Source of the DNA: Bin87 sp965219925
Lineage (GTDB): Bacteria; Chloroflexota; Dehalococcoidia; Lucifugimonadales; UBA3495
Length of the DNA: 64,000 nucleotides
Direction: 5' to 3'
Assembly (NCBI GenBank): GCA_965219925.1
Contig: OZ244795.1
Coordinates: 3,348,001 to 3,412,000 of the forward strand
The notes under the pieces were generated by a model. That model searched no databases and had not been told where the DNA came from. It worked only from the letters and a program-made list of their open reading frames with translations. Positions 1 through 8,009 of this stretch are shown piece by piece. A program made the position numbers and the translations under genes. Position 1 is the stretch's first letter; each line of letters opens with the position of its first letter.

Positions 1-519
1 CTGGCATTGGGTCTCGTGGTAGCCCTCTCGCTGGCGTTGCTGTTCGGCGTGTTTCGCCCAACTCCGCGTGAATTCTCAGAAGCCCGCCAGCAGCACTTCG
101 AGCACCATGAACCCGAAGTCGAGATGATCGAACCCCTGGTTGTGCCCACGCCGCCCCCGCCGGGATTCTTCGCGTCCCCGCGGTCCGAGACCGGCGCCAG
201 TGCGTCGCCTGGACAAACATTGTTCGTCGGAGCCGGCGGCTGCTCGGCGTGCCACACCATCGATGGTGTCTCCGTGGGTATATTGGGTCCCGACTTGTCC
301 CGTGTCGCGGCAACCGCCGGCGTACGAGTACCGGGCCAATCTGCCGAAGAGTACATCCGCGAATCCATCGTGGAACCCGACGCATATACTGCGGCGCCCC
401 CTGATGAAGGGATCGACAAAGAGTATCCGGACGGATTGATGGAAGCCACCGTTGCGGGTCTGAATCTCTCGGACGAGAACGTCGATGATCTCGTGGAATA
501 CCTGCTAACCCTCCGATAA
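1..519 (+). CDS. Membrane-anchored c-type cytochrome, 5' end cut by window
   Basis: The reading frame is open from the first base, so the true start probably lies before the window; the first possible start inside it is a TTG at position 7. The visible N-terminus is a hydrophobic segment (LVVALSLALLFGVF), then a Pro-rich linker, then one CxxCH haem-c site (CSACH) at about residues 78-82 counted from the TTG. A downstream GLNLSDENVDDLVEYLLTL helix is typical of the C-terminal helix of small class I cytochromes. A Met in the LMEATVAGLNLS segment could be the sixth haem ligand. This arrangement fits a membrane-bound electron carrier facing outside the cytoplasm, such as a subunit of a terminal oxidase or alternative complex III cluster. 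The neighbours that would tell which are outside the window. Confidence 0.75.
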   Translation: MALGLVVALSLALLFGVFRPTPREFSEARQQHFEHHEPEVEMIEPLVVPTPPPPGFFASPRSETGASASPGQTLFVGAGGCSACHTIDGVSVGILGPDLSRVAATAGVRVPGQSAEEYIRESIVEPDAYTAAPPDEGIDKEYPDGLMEATVAGLNLSDENVDDLVEYLLTLR

Positions 520-901
520 CGACACATTCCACGTCCTTCGGCGGGAGAGGGTGATTACCCATCCGTTAAAACCCCAAAAGGCGCGCTCGTTCTGGGCGCG
601 CTGTTTTTGGTTGCCTTCCTGCTGGCTCAAAAATGACCGCACCCTGCCGGCGGGGATTCCAACTTCCGCGGCCCCAGGCATTGGGTCAGGGCAGATACAC
701 CCCAGGGCTATCGCATATGGACCAATTAACCACCGTCATTCCCGCGAAAGCGGGAATCCAGTGACCGACGCCGGCAGCTTCTCTGCGAAAATCCAGCAGA
801 TTACAAGCTCTGGACTCCGGCCCCGTATCAAGTACGGGGTGACGTTCTTTCGCCGGAGTGACGTGGCTGTAATTTCATATGTGATAGCCCTGAGATACAT
901 C
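520..901. repeat. Intergenic stretch with two palindromic mini-repeats
   Basis: No convincing gene is seen. Two short palindromes are present: one built on TTCCCGCGAAAGCGGGAA at about 739-757, and one on CCCCGTATCAAGTACGGGG at 821-839. The second is the same core that interrupts the IS630 copy near 61.5 kb and is followed here too by TGACGTTC. Both lie in the convergent gap between the cytochrome gene and the kinase-like gene. Confidence 0.7.
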
Positions 902-1882
902 CTAAATGCCCAGTCCTTCGCGCACCGCGTCGGCGGCGGCCGGCCCGAACCGGGTCGCGATAACCGCCGCGCCCTCCTTCGCGATTTGCCAGTCGCGGGA
1001 TTGTATCTCGTGTACTGATTGCCGAGCCAGGCGGCTACCGTAGTCAGACACGAACCGTCCTAACGCCGTCTGATCGGCGTCGCCCGTCATCTGTCGGAAC
1101 AGACGAAACATGGGGTCGGTGCGCGCGGCGTTGTAAGCGTCCTCGAAGGACAGCTCCTGCGGGTGGTCCCGCAACAGCAGGGCCACGCCGAAATCGATCA
1201 AACGGATGCCGCCCGCGCCGTCCGGTTTTGGATCATTGACGGCGTCGCGTCGGATGATGATATGCGAGCGGCCCTCCGGGTCGGCGATGGTGGCGTCGTT
1301 GTAGCAAACCGATGCGGCGTGCAACCGACCCAGCGCTTCCCGCAGCATCGCGCCGATACCTCGCATCCGCTCCGGTGTCGCCTGCTCCGATGTCAGATCG
1401 GTGAGGAACGTCCCGGCCACATATTCTTCGCTGATGAACCCGTCGATGCTCGGCAATTGGCGCGGCCCTATCTCCAGTTCCCCGGCAATTCTGGCGATCT
1501 CTGCCTCACGCCGGCTTTGGCACGGCTTGACGACAACGCTGATCGGCGCACCGGCCCGGCGTCCGGTTATGATTGCCACGCGACCGCGGGTGCGGCCGTC
1601 GTAACGAATCGCGGCCGGCCGGTCATCGTCGCCGTACACCAGGTCGTATGCGGCGGGGAAGAATCCGTACACCGAATGGGTGGAGATGTGCCGGTCGCCC
1701 GCCAGCGCATCCCATAGCGCAGCGTCTTCCTGAGCCACCGGCCACAGAGGCCACAAGTCCACCGTGCAGCGACCCTCGGCGACGGCGGCATCGCGGGCGG
1801 CGATATCCCCGGGCGTGAGCGCCGGCAGACCGGCGATAACCTTCCGGATGGTTGCCAGCTGTTCGTCGTCGTAGGTGGGCAA
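902..1882 (-). CDS. Protein-kinase-fold protein (small-molecule or atypical kinase)
   Basis: This 326-residue protein has the landmarks of the kinase fold. A candidate ATP-binding lysine lies in a VVVKP strand near residue 119. A catalytic-loop-like segment LGRLHAASVCYND spans about 184-196, where the usual HRD is replaced by an H...YND arrangement. A metal-binding IDFG lies at about 229-232. Such a diverged catalytic loop is seen in RIO/WaaP-like and aminoglycoside-phosphotransferase-like kinases rather than classical Ser/Thr kinases. There is no membrane segment or signal peptide, so it is probably cytoplasmic. The substrate cannot be read from the sequence, and the gene stands alone between repeats. 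The kinase-fold call is from motifs only. Confidence 0.55.
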   Translation of the reverse strand: MPTYDDEQLATIRKVIAGLPALTPGDIAARDAAVAEGRCTVDLWPLWPVAQEDAALWDALAGDRHISTHSVYGFFPAAYDLVYGDDDRPAAIRYDGRTRGRVAIITGRRAGAPISVVVKPCQSRREAEIARIAGELEIGPRQLPSIDGFISEEYVAGTFLTDLTSEQATPERMRGIGAMLREALGRLHAASVCYNDATIADPEGRSHIIIRRDAVNDPKPDGAGGIRLIDFGVALLLRDHPQELSFEDAYNAARTDPMFRLFRQMTGDADQTALGRFVSDYGSRLARQSVHEIQSRDWQIAKEGAAVIATRFGPAAADAVREGLGI

Positions 1883-1927
1883 CCTTACTCCTTACAGAAG
1901 AAGCCGTTCAGAGGAAACCGTGGCGCT

Positions 1928-2070
1928 GCGTACCCGCTTGAATCTGTCATTGCGAGCGTAGCGTGGCAATCTCGTCGCACTAGCAACGGCGGTTCACGGC
2001 ATGTGTCCAACCTCATCGAGATTGCCACGTCGCTGCGCTCCTCGCAGTGACAAAGTGGGTACGCGTGAGG
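1928..2070. repeat. CATTGCGAG-family long inverted repeat, copy 1
   Basis: The left arm reads GCGTACCCGCTT...TGTCATTGCGAG and the right arm is its near-complement CTCGCAGTGACAAAGTGGGTACGCGTGAGG. Between them are a second pair of arms (GTGGCAATCTCG / CGAGATTGCCAC) and a loop of roughly 45 bases. Further copies or partial copies of this unit lie near 3.3, 9.5, 13.3, 19.8, 24.6, 27.6, 42.1, 57.4 and 62.5 kb. Confidence 0.85.
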
Positions 2071-2132
2071 AAAACGCGGCATAGCGTCGGGCGGGATCTA
2101 TTGCGGGCAGGATCAATGGCGGGTGGGATCGT

Positions 2133-3140
2133 CTATCGAACTATGAGGTACGCAACCTGCAGGTTTACGGAAATCTCGACCTCGGGTTCGGAGTCGAACG
2201 AAGCAAAACCGGAGTAGGGATCAGATGCCTGGCCGCTGCAGCCTTCGTCGCCTGCGCCGGGTAGTCCGAAACCGAAACTCGGGTATGCGCCCGGCAACTC
2301 CACCGCGCCGATGACGACTCCCCGTTCCACGCCCAGGGCCAACGCCAGATCGTCAGCGGCCATTTCGGCGCCCGGCACCGCCTCCCGGCGTGCCAGCGAT
2401 AGCGCCCGGTCGCAGTTCTCCGGCAGCAATCCAAAACGCAGTCCGTGGCTTTCGGCCCGCCCGAGCACCGACTCCACAGCATCGAGGATTGCCTGGCTCT
2501 TTTCCTCCAATTCATCCAGTTCTACTTCCACGGAAATGCTGGACGCGCCGTACCTGTAAAGTTCTTCGATCTCAATTGCTTCCTCCGGCACGCCTAACTC
2601 CGCCAGCTTGGCAATTATCTCGTTGCGGTCCTCGGCAGACATCCGCGCCGGGCCGGAAGGGCCGTAGAACTGTTCCGTAGCTATGACCACATAGGCTTCA
2701 TCTGCCGCCAGGGTCACCGAGCCGATGGCCGACACCGTCAGCGCACCTTCGGTAGGTGTCCCCTGGAACGCCTGGGACAGGTGGAATCCGCTCCTGCTGC
2801 CCACCAATTGTAGAGTGGATGGAGTGGTCACCGACCGGGATCTGATCACCCGCAGCGGCTCACTGCTCGCTTCGGTCGTCTGGGTTGTCGCCGTCTGAGC
2901 CTCGGTTGCCTGGGCCTCGGTTGCTTGCGCCATCGTTGCCGGAGCAGTTGCTGCTGTCATGGAAGCCGTGGCCGCGGTGTCCGCCGTGGTGGATGACACC
3001 GGCGCGGTTGCCGATGCGCTGGCAGCCGTCGTGTCCACCGGCAGCGGCGCAACCGGTTCCCGGCCGCAGGCCACCGACACGGCGGCCGCCAAAAGAAAAG
3101 AGAGCCCAACCACCTTCAACCCGCCCAACACTTTGTTCAT
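2133..3140 (-). CDS. SIMPL-domain (DUF541) lipoprotein
   Basis: The start at 3140 is preferred over an upstream in-frame start because it is preceded by a GGAAGGGG ribosome binding site and opens a lipoprotein signal peptide (MNKVLGGLKVVGLSFLLAAA... ending in a lipobox-like SVAC). After the cysteine comes a long Ala/Thr-rich linker, then the domain GALTVSAIGSVTLAADEAYV, which matches the start of the SIMPL family. SIMPL proteins are exported, usually to the cell envelope, and their biochemical role is poorly defined. The C-terminal half contains the family's alternating beta/alpha pattern and ends in EVEISVNLQVAYLI. The linker resembles the low-complexity spacers of Chloroflexota surface lipoproteins. 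The gene stands alone. Confidence 0.75.
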   Translation of the reverse strand: MNKVLGGLKVVGLSFLLAAAVSVACGREPVAPLPVDTTAASASATAPVSSTTADTAATASMTAATAPATMAQATEAQATEAQTATTQTTEASSEPLRVIRSRSVTTPSTLQLVGSRSGFHLSQAFQGTPTEGALTVSAIGSVTLAADEAYVVIATEQFYGPSGPARMSAEDRNEIIAKLAELGVPEEAIEIEELYRYGASSISVEVELDELEEKSQAILDAVESVLGRAESHGLRFGLLPENCDRALSLARREAVPGAEMAADDLALALGVERGVVIGAVELPGAYPSFGFGLPGAGDEGCSGQASDPYSGFASFDSEPEVEISVNLQVAYLIVR

Positions 3141-3239
3141 GAAATACCCCTTCCAGCCTATCGACTTCGTTTTGATAACATATGATTGTAGCACTGCGGC
3201 AACTTGTGCCATCAGGGCCGTTGCAGGCGTTTCTGGCTC

Positions 3240-3412
3240 ATTAGCATTGCGAGGAGCGCCCGCTCATCCCGAGCTTGCCGAGGGATCCCTTGTCATTGCG
3301 AGGAGCGCTAGCGACGTGGCAATCTCGATGCCTCAGCCTACCGTCATTGCACTTACCTCATCGAGATTGCCACGCTGCGCTCGCAATGACAAAGTGGGTA
3401 CGCATGAGGATT
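3240..3412. repeat. Composite palindromic repeat (CATTGCGAG family, copy 2)
   Basis: A partial CATTGCGAGGAGCG arm at about 3247 is followed by a CGCTCATCCCGAGCTTGCCG module. A complete CATTGCGAG inverted repeat then runs from about 3294 to 3412 and ends in AAAGTGGGTACGCATGAGG. The first arm appears to have been interrupted by the second repeat type. Confidence 0.75.
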
Positions 3413-3471
3413 GCCACGCTTTGCCCACCCTTTGCGGGAACGTTGCCGTGCCGGGCGTTACGCGGAACCCC

Positions 3472-3828
3472 TCACGCCGTTTCCGCCAGCGTAAACCCTG
3501 TTGGCCCGGCAGCGTCAGGTATCAACCGTCGCACGCGCACCACGGCGCCGGGGTTGATGGGGCCGTAGACGTGCGGGTAAATCTCGCCGGAGCGGGCTGC
3601 CTCGCGTATGACCGGCGATTCCTCGGGCAGGCGGTCGATGTCCACCTCCAGAGCCAGCAGGTCGGTGCGCCCGGCGAACAGGCGGGCCGCTACCCTCAAC
3701 ATCTGCTCCTCGTCGCCGCTGGCGTGGATAAACCCCTCTTCAGCCAGCGACGGCGCCACGTACTCGCCGGCAGCGACGCCCGCCTCCCAGTCGGCCCGGA
3801 ACGCCAGGTGGAAGATGATGGAGGGCAT
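3472..3828 (-). CDS. DUF952 family protein
   Basis: This 118-residue protein begins IIFHLAFRADWEAG and contains GFIHASGDEEQM, the signature of the DUF952 family, whose members are small cytoplasmic proteins without an assigned reaction. Other conserved points are the LALEVDIDRL strand and the YPHVYGPINPGAV segment, also typical of the family. The start codon lies directly after the stop of the upstream HtrA-like gene, with no spacer, so the two are almost certainly co-transcribed and translationally coupled. A functional link to the protease is only suggested by that arrangement. Confidence 0.8.
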   Translation of the reverse strand: MPSIIFHLAFRADWEAGVAAGEYVAPSLAEEGFIHASGDEEQMLRVAARLFAGRTDLLALEVDIDRLPEESPVIREAARSGEIYPHVYGPINPGAVVRVRRLIPDAAGPTGFTLAETA

Positions 3829-5265
3829 TTAGTAGTCGAACTCCATGGCGCTGATTTCGTCGAACACCGACTGTGGCATAAAGCTGCAAATTCCGAAGTT
3901 CATCACCAGCGCATCGTAGTAATAACTTGATTCTACAATCAAATCCAGGTCCGAGGATATGCAGTATTCTCTCGACTCTTGCCATAGGTAGTCAATCACA
4001 TAGCCGTCGTGTCCCTGGTTGTCCCGCTGGAATGATTTCAGGTCGAAAAGCTGCCAGTCCCTCGACAGGTCGACGAGAAAATCATGGTACCAATACGCGA
4101 AATCGCGCAGCGTTTCTCCGGTCTCCAGTGCGTAAGCATCGATGTTGATGGTACCGACCAGATCGCCACCGTCGTACCGTTCGAAGTAGGCGGAGCACTC
4201 TTTTTCTCCGGCCAGCGCCCAATTGGGATGTACCACCAGCGAGTACGAGCATTTTGCGTTTTCGTAGGTCCAGAATTCGCCGCCGGTTTGCGCCAGGACA
4301 TTACCTCCGGAGGCAAGAAAATCCAGATTTCTTCTGACTTCGGAAACTGAGATTGCGAAGGATATACCCTGATAGTCGCTGAACGTCGAGGTGTTAACCC
4401 CAATTACCCGTCCATCCCGATCGACCAACGGCCCGCCGCTGTTCCCGGGGTTGATGGCGGCGTCGGTTTGGATCCGTTCCACCGACCCGTAAGTGCGGAG
4501 TGAAGAAACTATCCCGGTGGTAACGGTGTAATCCCGACCCAGTTGGTCCCCCAGGGGAAACCCCAGTGCCATCACCCCGTCGCCGACCCCAACACTTCCA
4601 GCTTCTCCCAGGGTCATCGGTCGCCACGCTTGCCGGGAGTCCACCTTTATCACCGCAAGGTCTATCGTTTCGTCCCGGCCCAACACACGCCCACTGTGTA
4701 ATTGCCCGTTCACCAGGCGCACGGAAACAGTTGAGTATTGGTCAACCACATGAGCGTTGGTGACGATCAGCCCATCGTTGGAAACCACAAACCCCGATCC
4801 GTCGCTGGTGGGAGTAACGATTTGAACCAGTCCGGGCGCTATACTGCTCACCACGTCTGCAATTGAACGAGTAGCGGCGACTGGTACCGGAGTTGATGGG
4901 GGCGCCACTCTGGTCAGTTCGGCGGATACGGTGGCCGGGATGTCTGGGGTAGCAGTCGGTATGAGCGTAGGTGTGGGGTTGGGCGTAAAGGTTGGATATG
5001 GCGTGTAGGTTGGGTAGGGTGTATGAGTTGGCATGGGCGTCAGAGTTGGCGTTGGCAGCGCGTCCGCGACCATTACGGCCACCGTTGCCGCAAGGTTCGG
5101 CGTTGCAGCGGACGTTGCCGTAGCTGCCGGCTCGGAGGGAAGCGTTGTCGCCGCTGCGGGCGTTGCGTCGTTAGACGTGCAGGCAAGCATAAGCGCCAGG
5201 CAGACCAGCAACGCCAGCGTCAAACCGATCCTAAACCATTGAGGAATGCCATCCCCTACTCGCAC
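3829..5265 (-). CDS. HtrA/Deg-like trypsin-fold serine protease lipoprotein
   Basis: A GTG at 5265 overlaps the end of the upstream gene and is my preferred start; an ATT at 5247 behind a GGGGAT is an alternative. The N-terminus is a lipoprotein signal (LTLALLVCLALMLAC). It is followed by a long linker of TP/YP repeats (for example THTPYPTYTPYPTFTPNPTP) that would span the cell wall or surface layer. The protease domain carries the full triad: His in TNAHVV, Asp in ETIDLAV and Ser in NPGNSGGPL, about residues 172, 202 and 276 from the GTG. No PDZ domain is visible. Instead there is a C-terminal region of about 150 residues with paired Cys (AKCSY, KECSAYF, REYCISS, GICSF) that I do not recognise. 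It probably degrades or processes proteins outside the membrane. Confidence 0.85.
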   Translation of the reverse strand: MRVGDGIPQWFRIGLTLALLVCLALMLACTSNDATPAAATTLPSEPAATATSAATPNLAATVAVMVADALPTPTLTPMPTHTPYPTYTPYPTFTPNPTPTLIPTATPDIPATVSAELTRVAPPSTPVPVAATRSIADVVSSIAPGLVQIVTPTSDGSGFVVSNDGLIVTNAHVVDQYSTVSVRLVNGQLHSGRVLGRDETIDLAVIKVDSRQAWRPMTLGEAGSVGVGDGVMALGFPLGDQLGRDYTVTTGIVSSLRTYGSVERIQTDAAINPGNSGGPLVDRDGRVIGVNTSTFSDYQGISFAISVSEVRRNLDFLASGGNVLAQTGGEFWTYENAKCSYSLVVHPNWALAGEKECSAYFERYDGGDLVGTINIDAYALETGETLRDFAYWYHDFLVDLSRDWQLFDLKSFQRDNQGHDGYVIDYLWQESREYCISSDLDLIVESSYYYDALVMNFGICSFMPQSVFDEISAMEFDY

Positions 5266-6362
5266 GCTGCCCGGACGGCTCGCGAGATGGCTGCCAGGCG
5301 CGGGTTGTTGGTGGCGCTGGCCCGGAACCCGTTGGTGATGTACGCGACGCCCAGGCCCAGGGCCGGGTCGGCCCAACCAACCGAGGTTCCCGCCCCGCCG
5401 TGTCCGAACGTACCCGCTCCGTCGGTGGCGCTGACGCCCATGCGGTTATCGTCCAGCACCAGGCCCAGCGAGCGGCGCATCCGAGCGCCCAGGGAGAAAT
5501 CGTTGGCCTCGGATTGCAGGTGCGTGACCTCCGCGACCGTTTCCGGTTGCAGGATTCGCACGCCGTCGAGCTCGCCGCCGTTGCCCATCATCGCGTAGAA
5601 ACGGGCCAGGTCCCGGGCGGTGAAAATGCCGCCGCCGGCCGGATGCACCGCCTGGTGAACCTCCGGGCGATTGTAGGGGCGAATCATACCGGGCCGGTCG
5701 CAGTCTTCCATGGCGTGGATGCGCGAGACCCGGTCCTCCAGTTCGGGCGGCAGACCCACGTAGCCGTCCGCCAGTCCCAGCCGGTCCAGCACCTCTTCCC
5801 TCAGGAAGACGCCGATGTGCCGGCCATCGATGCGGCGCACCAATTCGCCGATCACCCAGCCGAAGTTGCGGGGATGATAGGCCATCACCTGCCCGGCGGG
5901 ATAGTCGGGAATGATGTTTTCCATGCACTCCACGACGTAATCCCAGTCCTGCCAGCGATCCCAGGACAGTTCAGTCGGTGTTTCCGGAAAGCCGCCGCGG
6001 TGGGTCAGCACGTGCTGGATGGTAACCGAGTCCTTGCCGTGTTTGGCGAAGCCCGGCCAATGGTCGGCAACCTTGTCGTCCCACGTCAGCATTCCGCGTT
6101 CCCACAGGATATGCAGGCACACCGCCGCCAGCGGTTTGGTGGAGGAATACAGGATGAACATGGTATCGGGCGCCACCGGTTTCCCAGCGGCGTCGTCCGA
6201 CAGGCCGCCCCACAAGTCCACCACCAGGCGCCCGTGCCGATACACGGCCAGACCGGCGCCGGGATGCAGGCCCTGCTCAATTTGACGGCGGAACAGGTTT
6301 TCCAGATCCTGCACCGCCGCCGCATTCATTCCAACTTCGTCGAGCGTTGCGGTTATGGTCAT
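5256..6362 (-). CDS. Beta-lactamase-fold serine hydrolase (class C / EstB-like)
   Basis: This 368-residue protein has the three active-site landmarks of the serine beta-lactamase/DD-peptidase superfamily. An SxxK is found in LYSSTKPLAAV (residues 73-76), a tyrosine motif in MAYHPRNFGWV, and a third box GHGGAGTSVGWA in place of KTG. The HGG-type third box is usual for esterases and peptidases of this family rather than true beta-lactamases, so an esterase or D-amino-acid hydrolase is more likely than antibiotic resistance. No signal peptide is apparent. Its stop overlaps the start of the HtrA-like gene, giving a three-gene operon with HtrA and DUF952. Confidence 0.85.
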   Translation of the reverse strand: MTITATLDEVGMNAAAVQDLENLFRRQIEQGLHPGAGLAVYRHGRLVVDLWGGLSDDAAGKPVAPDTMFILYSSTKPLAAVCLHILWERGMLTWDDKVADHWPGFAKHGKDSVTIQHVLTHRGGFPETPTELSWDRWQDWDYVVECMENIIPDYPAGQVMAYHPRNFGWVIGELVRRIDGRHIGVFLREEVLDRLGLADGYVGLPPELEDRVSRIHAMEDCDRPGMIRPYNRPEVHQAVHPAGGGIFTARDLARFYAMMGNGGELDGVRILQPETVAEVTHLQSEANDFSLGARMRRSLGLVLDDNRMGVSATDGAGTFGHGGAGTSVGWADPALGLGVAYITNGFRASATNNPRLAAISRAVRAACE

Positions 6363-6434
6363 CGATAGTCCTCGTGTGTTCCCGCCGCTGGGGGCGGGTG
6401 TGAATCGTGCGGCAATCTGCGGACTGGTTGGTCG

Positions 6435-6872
6435 TCAGTCGGCATACACCGTGTTCAGATTGGCCGACAGGTCAAAGAAATGCTGGAGGCTCTGGTTATA
6501 GCGGAAGAACATATCGGCCCGCAGCTGGTCGCCGGTGGCATTGTTGGAAATCTCGTTGAGCATATCCAGGCTCACCAGCGTTTGGCCGGCCTCTGCGCCG
6601 CCGTTGGACTTGATGCTTTCCAGCATGGCCCGCCAGGCATCGGGCGACATTTCGAGGAAAAAGTCGGTGTTGATCAGGTCGTAGTCGTCGCCCAGACGCA
6701 CCCCCGTGCATTGGAAAGCCTCGAAGGAGATGATATAGACGCTATCGTCCAGTTTCACACCCATCATCGCGTCCACCGTGCCAAACTGCCGATAGGTGGG
6801 GTCTTCGTTGACCAGACTCTGCAACGCTTCGAACCATTCCACCGACGGAAATGATATAGAGTCAGCTGTCAT
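6435..6872 (-). CDS. SCP2-like lipid-binding domain protein (tentative)
   Basis: A 145-residue acidic protein without signal or membrane segments. It begins SFPSVEWFEALQSLVNED and has alternating strands (AMMGVKLDDSVYIISFEAF) and helices (SPDAWRAMLESIKSNGG). It ends in a helix containing FFRYNQSLQHFFDLSANL. The pattern is like the sterol-carrier-protein-2 fold, which binds lipids or acyl chains in the cytoplasm. This is a weak, fold-level guess from layout, not a motif match. It lies 66 bases downstream of the FmdB-like gene in the same direction, so the two may be co-transcribed. Confidence 0.45.
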   Translation of the reverse strand: MTADSISFPSVEWFEALQSLVNEDPTYRQFGTVDAMMGVKLDDSVYIISFEAFQCTGVRLGDDYDLINTDFFLEMSPDAWRAMLESIKSNGGAEAGQTLVSLDMLNEISNNATGDQLRADMFFRYNQSLQHFFDLSANLNTVYAD

Positions 6873-6938
6873 CCGATGGTTGTCTCCAGAGAGGTAGGGT
6901 TGGTGATGGCTCGAACGCCGATAATATCGGGGGTCAGG

Positions 6939-7247
6939 TTATTCTTTGAAGTAGGGATCGCCCGTCTTTTCGGCGGCGGAGAATGGGGCCATCCGGCGCA
7001 GGTAGTGATCGGGGTCTGATCCCGGAGACGCCTTGCCCAGAGCGTCGTCAACCATCTTGTAATAGTGCGGGTCAAGGTCCCGGTAGACGTCGCCGTCCGT
7101 CCGTCCGCGCGCAAAGGACGACATGATGCGATCCATCCCCGATTCACCGCAGTGCTCGCAATCGACGTCGGTAACCGCTGATGCCACCTTGAAGAAATAG
7201 CTGCTTACCAGGTGACAGGACTGGCAACGGTATTCGTATATTGGCAT
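6939..7247 (-). CDS. FmdB-type zinc-ribbon protein
   Basis: This 102-residue protein begins MPIYEYRCQSCH and continues to CEHCGESGMDRIMSSF. This is the CxxC...CxxC zinc ribbon with the PIYEY start and the final 'RIMSSF' turn that define the FmdB regulatory-protein family. The tail DPHYYKMVDDALGKASPGSDPDHYLRRM is also typical of the longer Chloroflexota members. Family members are putative regulators with no proven reaction. It is followed on the same strand by the SCP2-like gene. Confidence 0.9.
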   Translation of the reverse strand: MPIYEYRCQSCHLVSSYFFKVASAVTDVDCEHCGESGMDRIMSSFARGRTDGDVYRDLDPHYYKMVDDALGKASPGSDPDHYLRRMAPFSAAEKTGDPYFKE

Positions 7248-7364
7248 GTGGGCCTACCTCGGGCTGCGTCCCCGCTGATCGCCGGCCGTACTCCGTCGGC
7301 GATGTACTCCGTCGGCGATGGTATAGGAACCGGGCCGCCGGTGTCAAAATCCGCAGCAACGCAG

Positions 7365-7522
7365 GCAGGGCCTTTCGGTTTTACAAGAAATCCCCTCTCC
7401 CTTGATGGGAGAGGGTCAGGGTGAGGGTGAAGGTGTGAGATAGGGAACTATCCTGCCGCAGACTTTACCCCTCACCCCAGCCCTCTCCCACAAGGGGAGA
7501 GGGAGAATCGAAAGACCCTGCG
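7365..7522. repeat. Composite inverted repeat: CAGGGCCTTTCG arms around a CCCTCTCCC core
   Basis: The outer arms are GCAGGGCCTTTCGGTT on the left and AATCGAAAGACCCTGC on the right, which pair with about two mismatches. Inside are two CCCTCTCCC palindromes, one with TTGATG and the other with CACAAG as the loop. The same outer arm flanks different cores near 25.8 and 57.4 kb. Confidence 0.8.
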
Positions 7523-7568
7523 GATTACGTAACGAGCGTTGTGTTAACCAGTTATATCCGCCAAGGGA

Positions 7569-7928
7569 TCAGTCTTGCCGGAAAAGCGGCTCGACCCTAT
7601 CCACAAACCGCTCCACATCATCCAATGCCTCATGCACGGTCTCGGTTTCCTGGTTATTCTCGTAGAAGTTGTTATGCAGGCTGTTGGCTACGTGGAACAA
7701 TCGGCCAATTTCTTCGTCGCCGGTCTCCTCACGTAGATTGCGGACAGCGGTGAACAACTGTCCATGTCCGCCATGAGCCCACCCACGGCTTTCTGCTATG
7801 GCCTTCACGATCCGGGCAGCCGCTCCCCAGCCTTTCTCAGAGGCTTGACGAGTATCGCCTTGGGCCAATTCTTCCCGGCCTTGTCGCAGGAGCTGGCGGC
7901 CGGCCACTCGGTGGTTTCGCGCTACCAT
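7569..7928 (-). CDS. PaREP1/HEPN-like family protein
   Basis: A 119-residue all-helical protein with the features of the PaREP1 family: LLRQGREELAQGDTRQASEK, then GWGAAARIVKAIAESRGW, and a late LHNNFYENNQE. These small HEPN-like proteins are abundant in Archaea and Chloroflexota. They often occur singly or with nucleotidyltransferase partners, and some HEPN proteins are RNases. The catalytic RxxxxH motif of active HEPN nucleases is not clearly present here. No nucleotidyltransferase is adjacent, so it may be a solitary non-toxic member. Confidence 0.7.
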   Translation of the reverse strand: MVARNHRVAGRQLLRQGREELAQGDTRQASEKGWGAAARIVKAIAESRGWAHGGHGQLFTAVRNLREETGDEEIGRLFHVANSLHNNFYENNQETETVHEALDDVERFVDRVEPLFRQD

Positions 7929-7985
7929 AATTCACACTTTCCGCTGACCGTTCCGTTTACTTATAGGTTATACCGATAATCAGAT

Positions 7986-8004
7986 CAAAGTGGGTACGCG
8001 TGAG
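7986..8004. repeat. Solo outer arm of the CATTGCGAG repeat
   Basis: The sequence CAAAGTGGGTACGCGTGAG is identical to the right outer arm of the complete repeats but has no CATTGCGAG arm beside it. It looks like a remnant of a deleted element, or a target already containing the arm. Confidence 0.6.
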
Positions 8005-8009
8005 CGCGC

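Noticed and set aside
551..1018. Plus-strand ORF of 155 codons after the cytochrome gene
   Set aside because: It runs through two palindromic repeats and overlaps the end of the kinase-like gene; composition is repeat-derived with no domain.
1163..1717. Long plus-strand ORF opposite the kinase-like gene
   Set aside because: Antisense shadow: the minus-strand frame carries the conserved DFG and Lys motifs, this frame none.
2959..3930. 323-codon plus-strand ORF
   Set aside because: It covers the 5' end of the SIMPL gene, a repeat cluster and the DUF952 gene on the other strand; no domain and mixed composition.
5256..6362. Antibiotic-resistance beta-lactamase
   Set aside because: The third active-site box is HGGAG rather than KTG and there is no signal peptide; esterase or peptidase function is more probable.
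5400..6368. 322-codon plus-strand ORF opposite the beta-lactamase-like gene
   Set aside because: Shadow of a gene with clear SxxK and HGG motifs on the minus strand.
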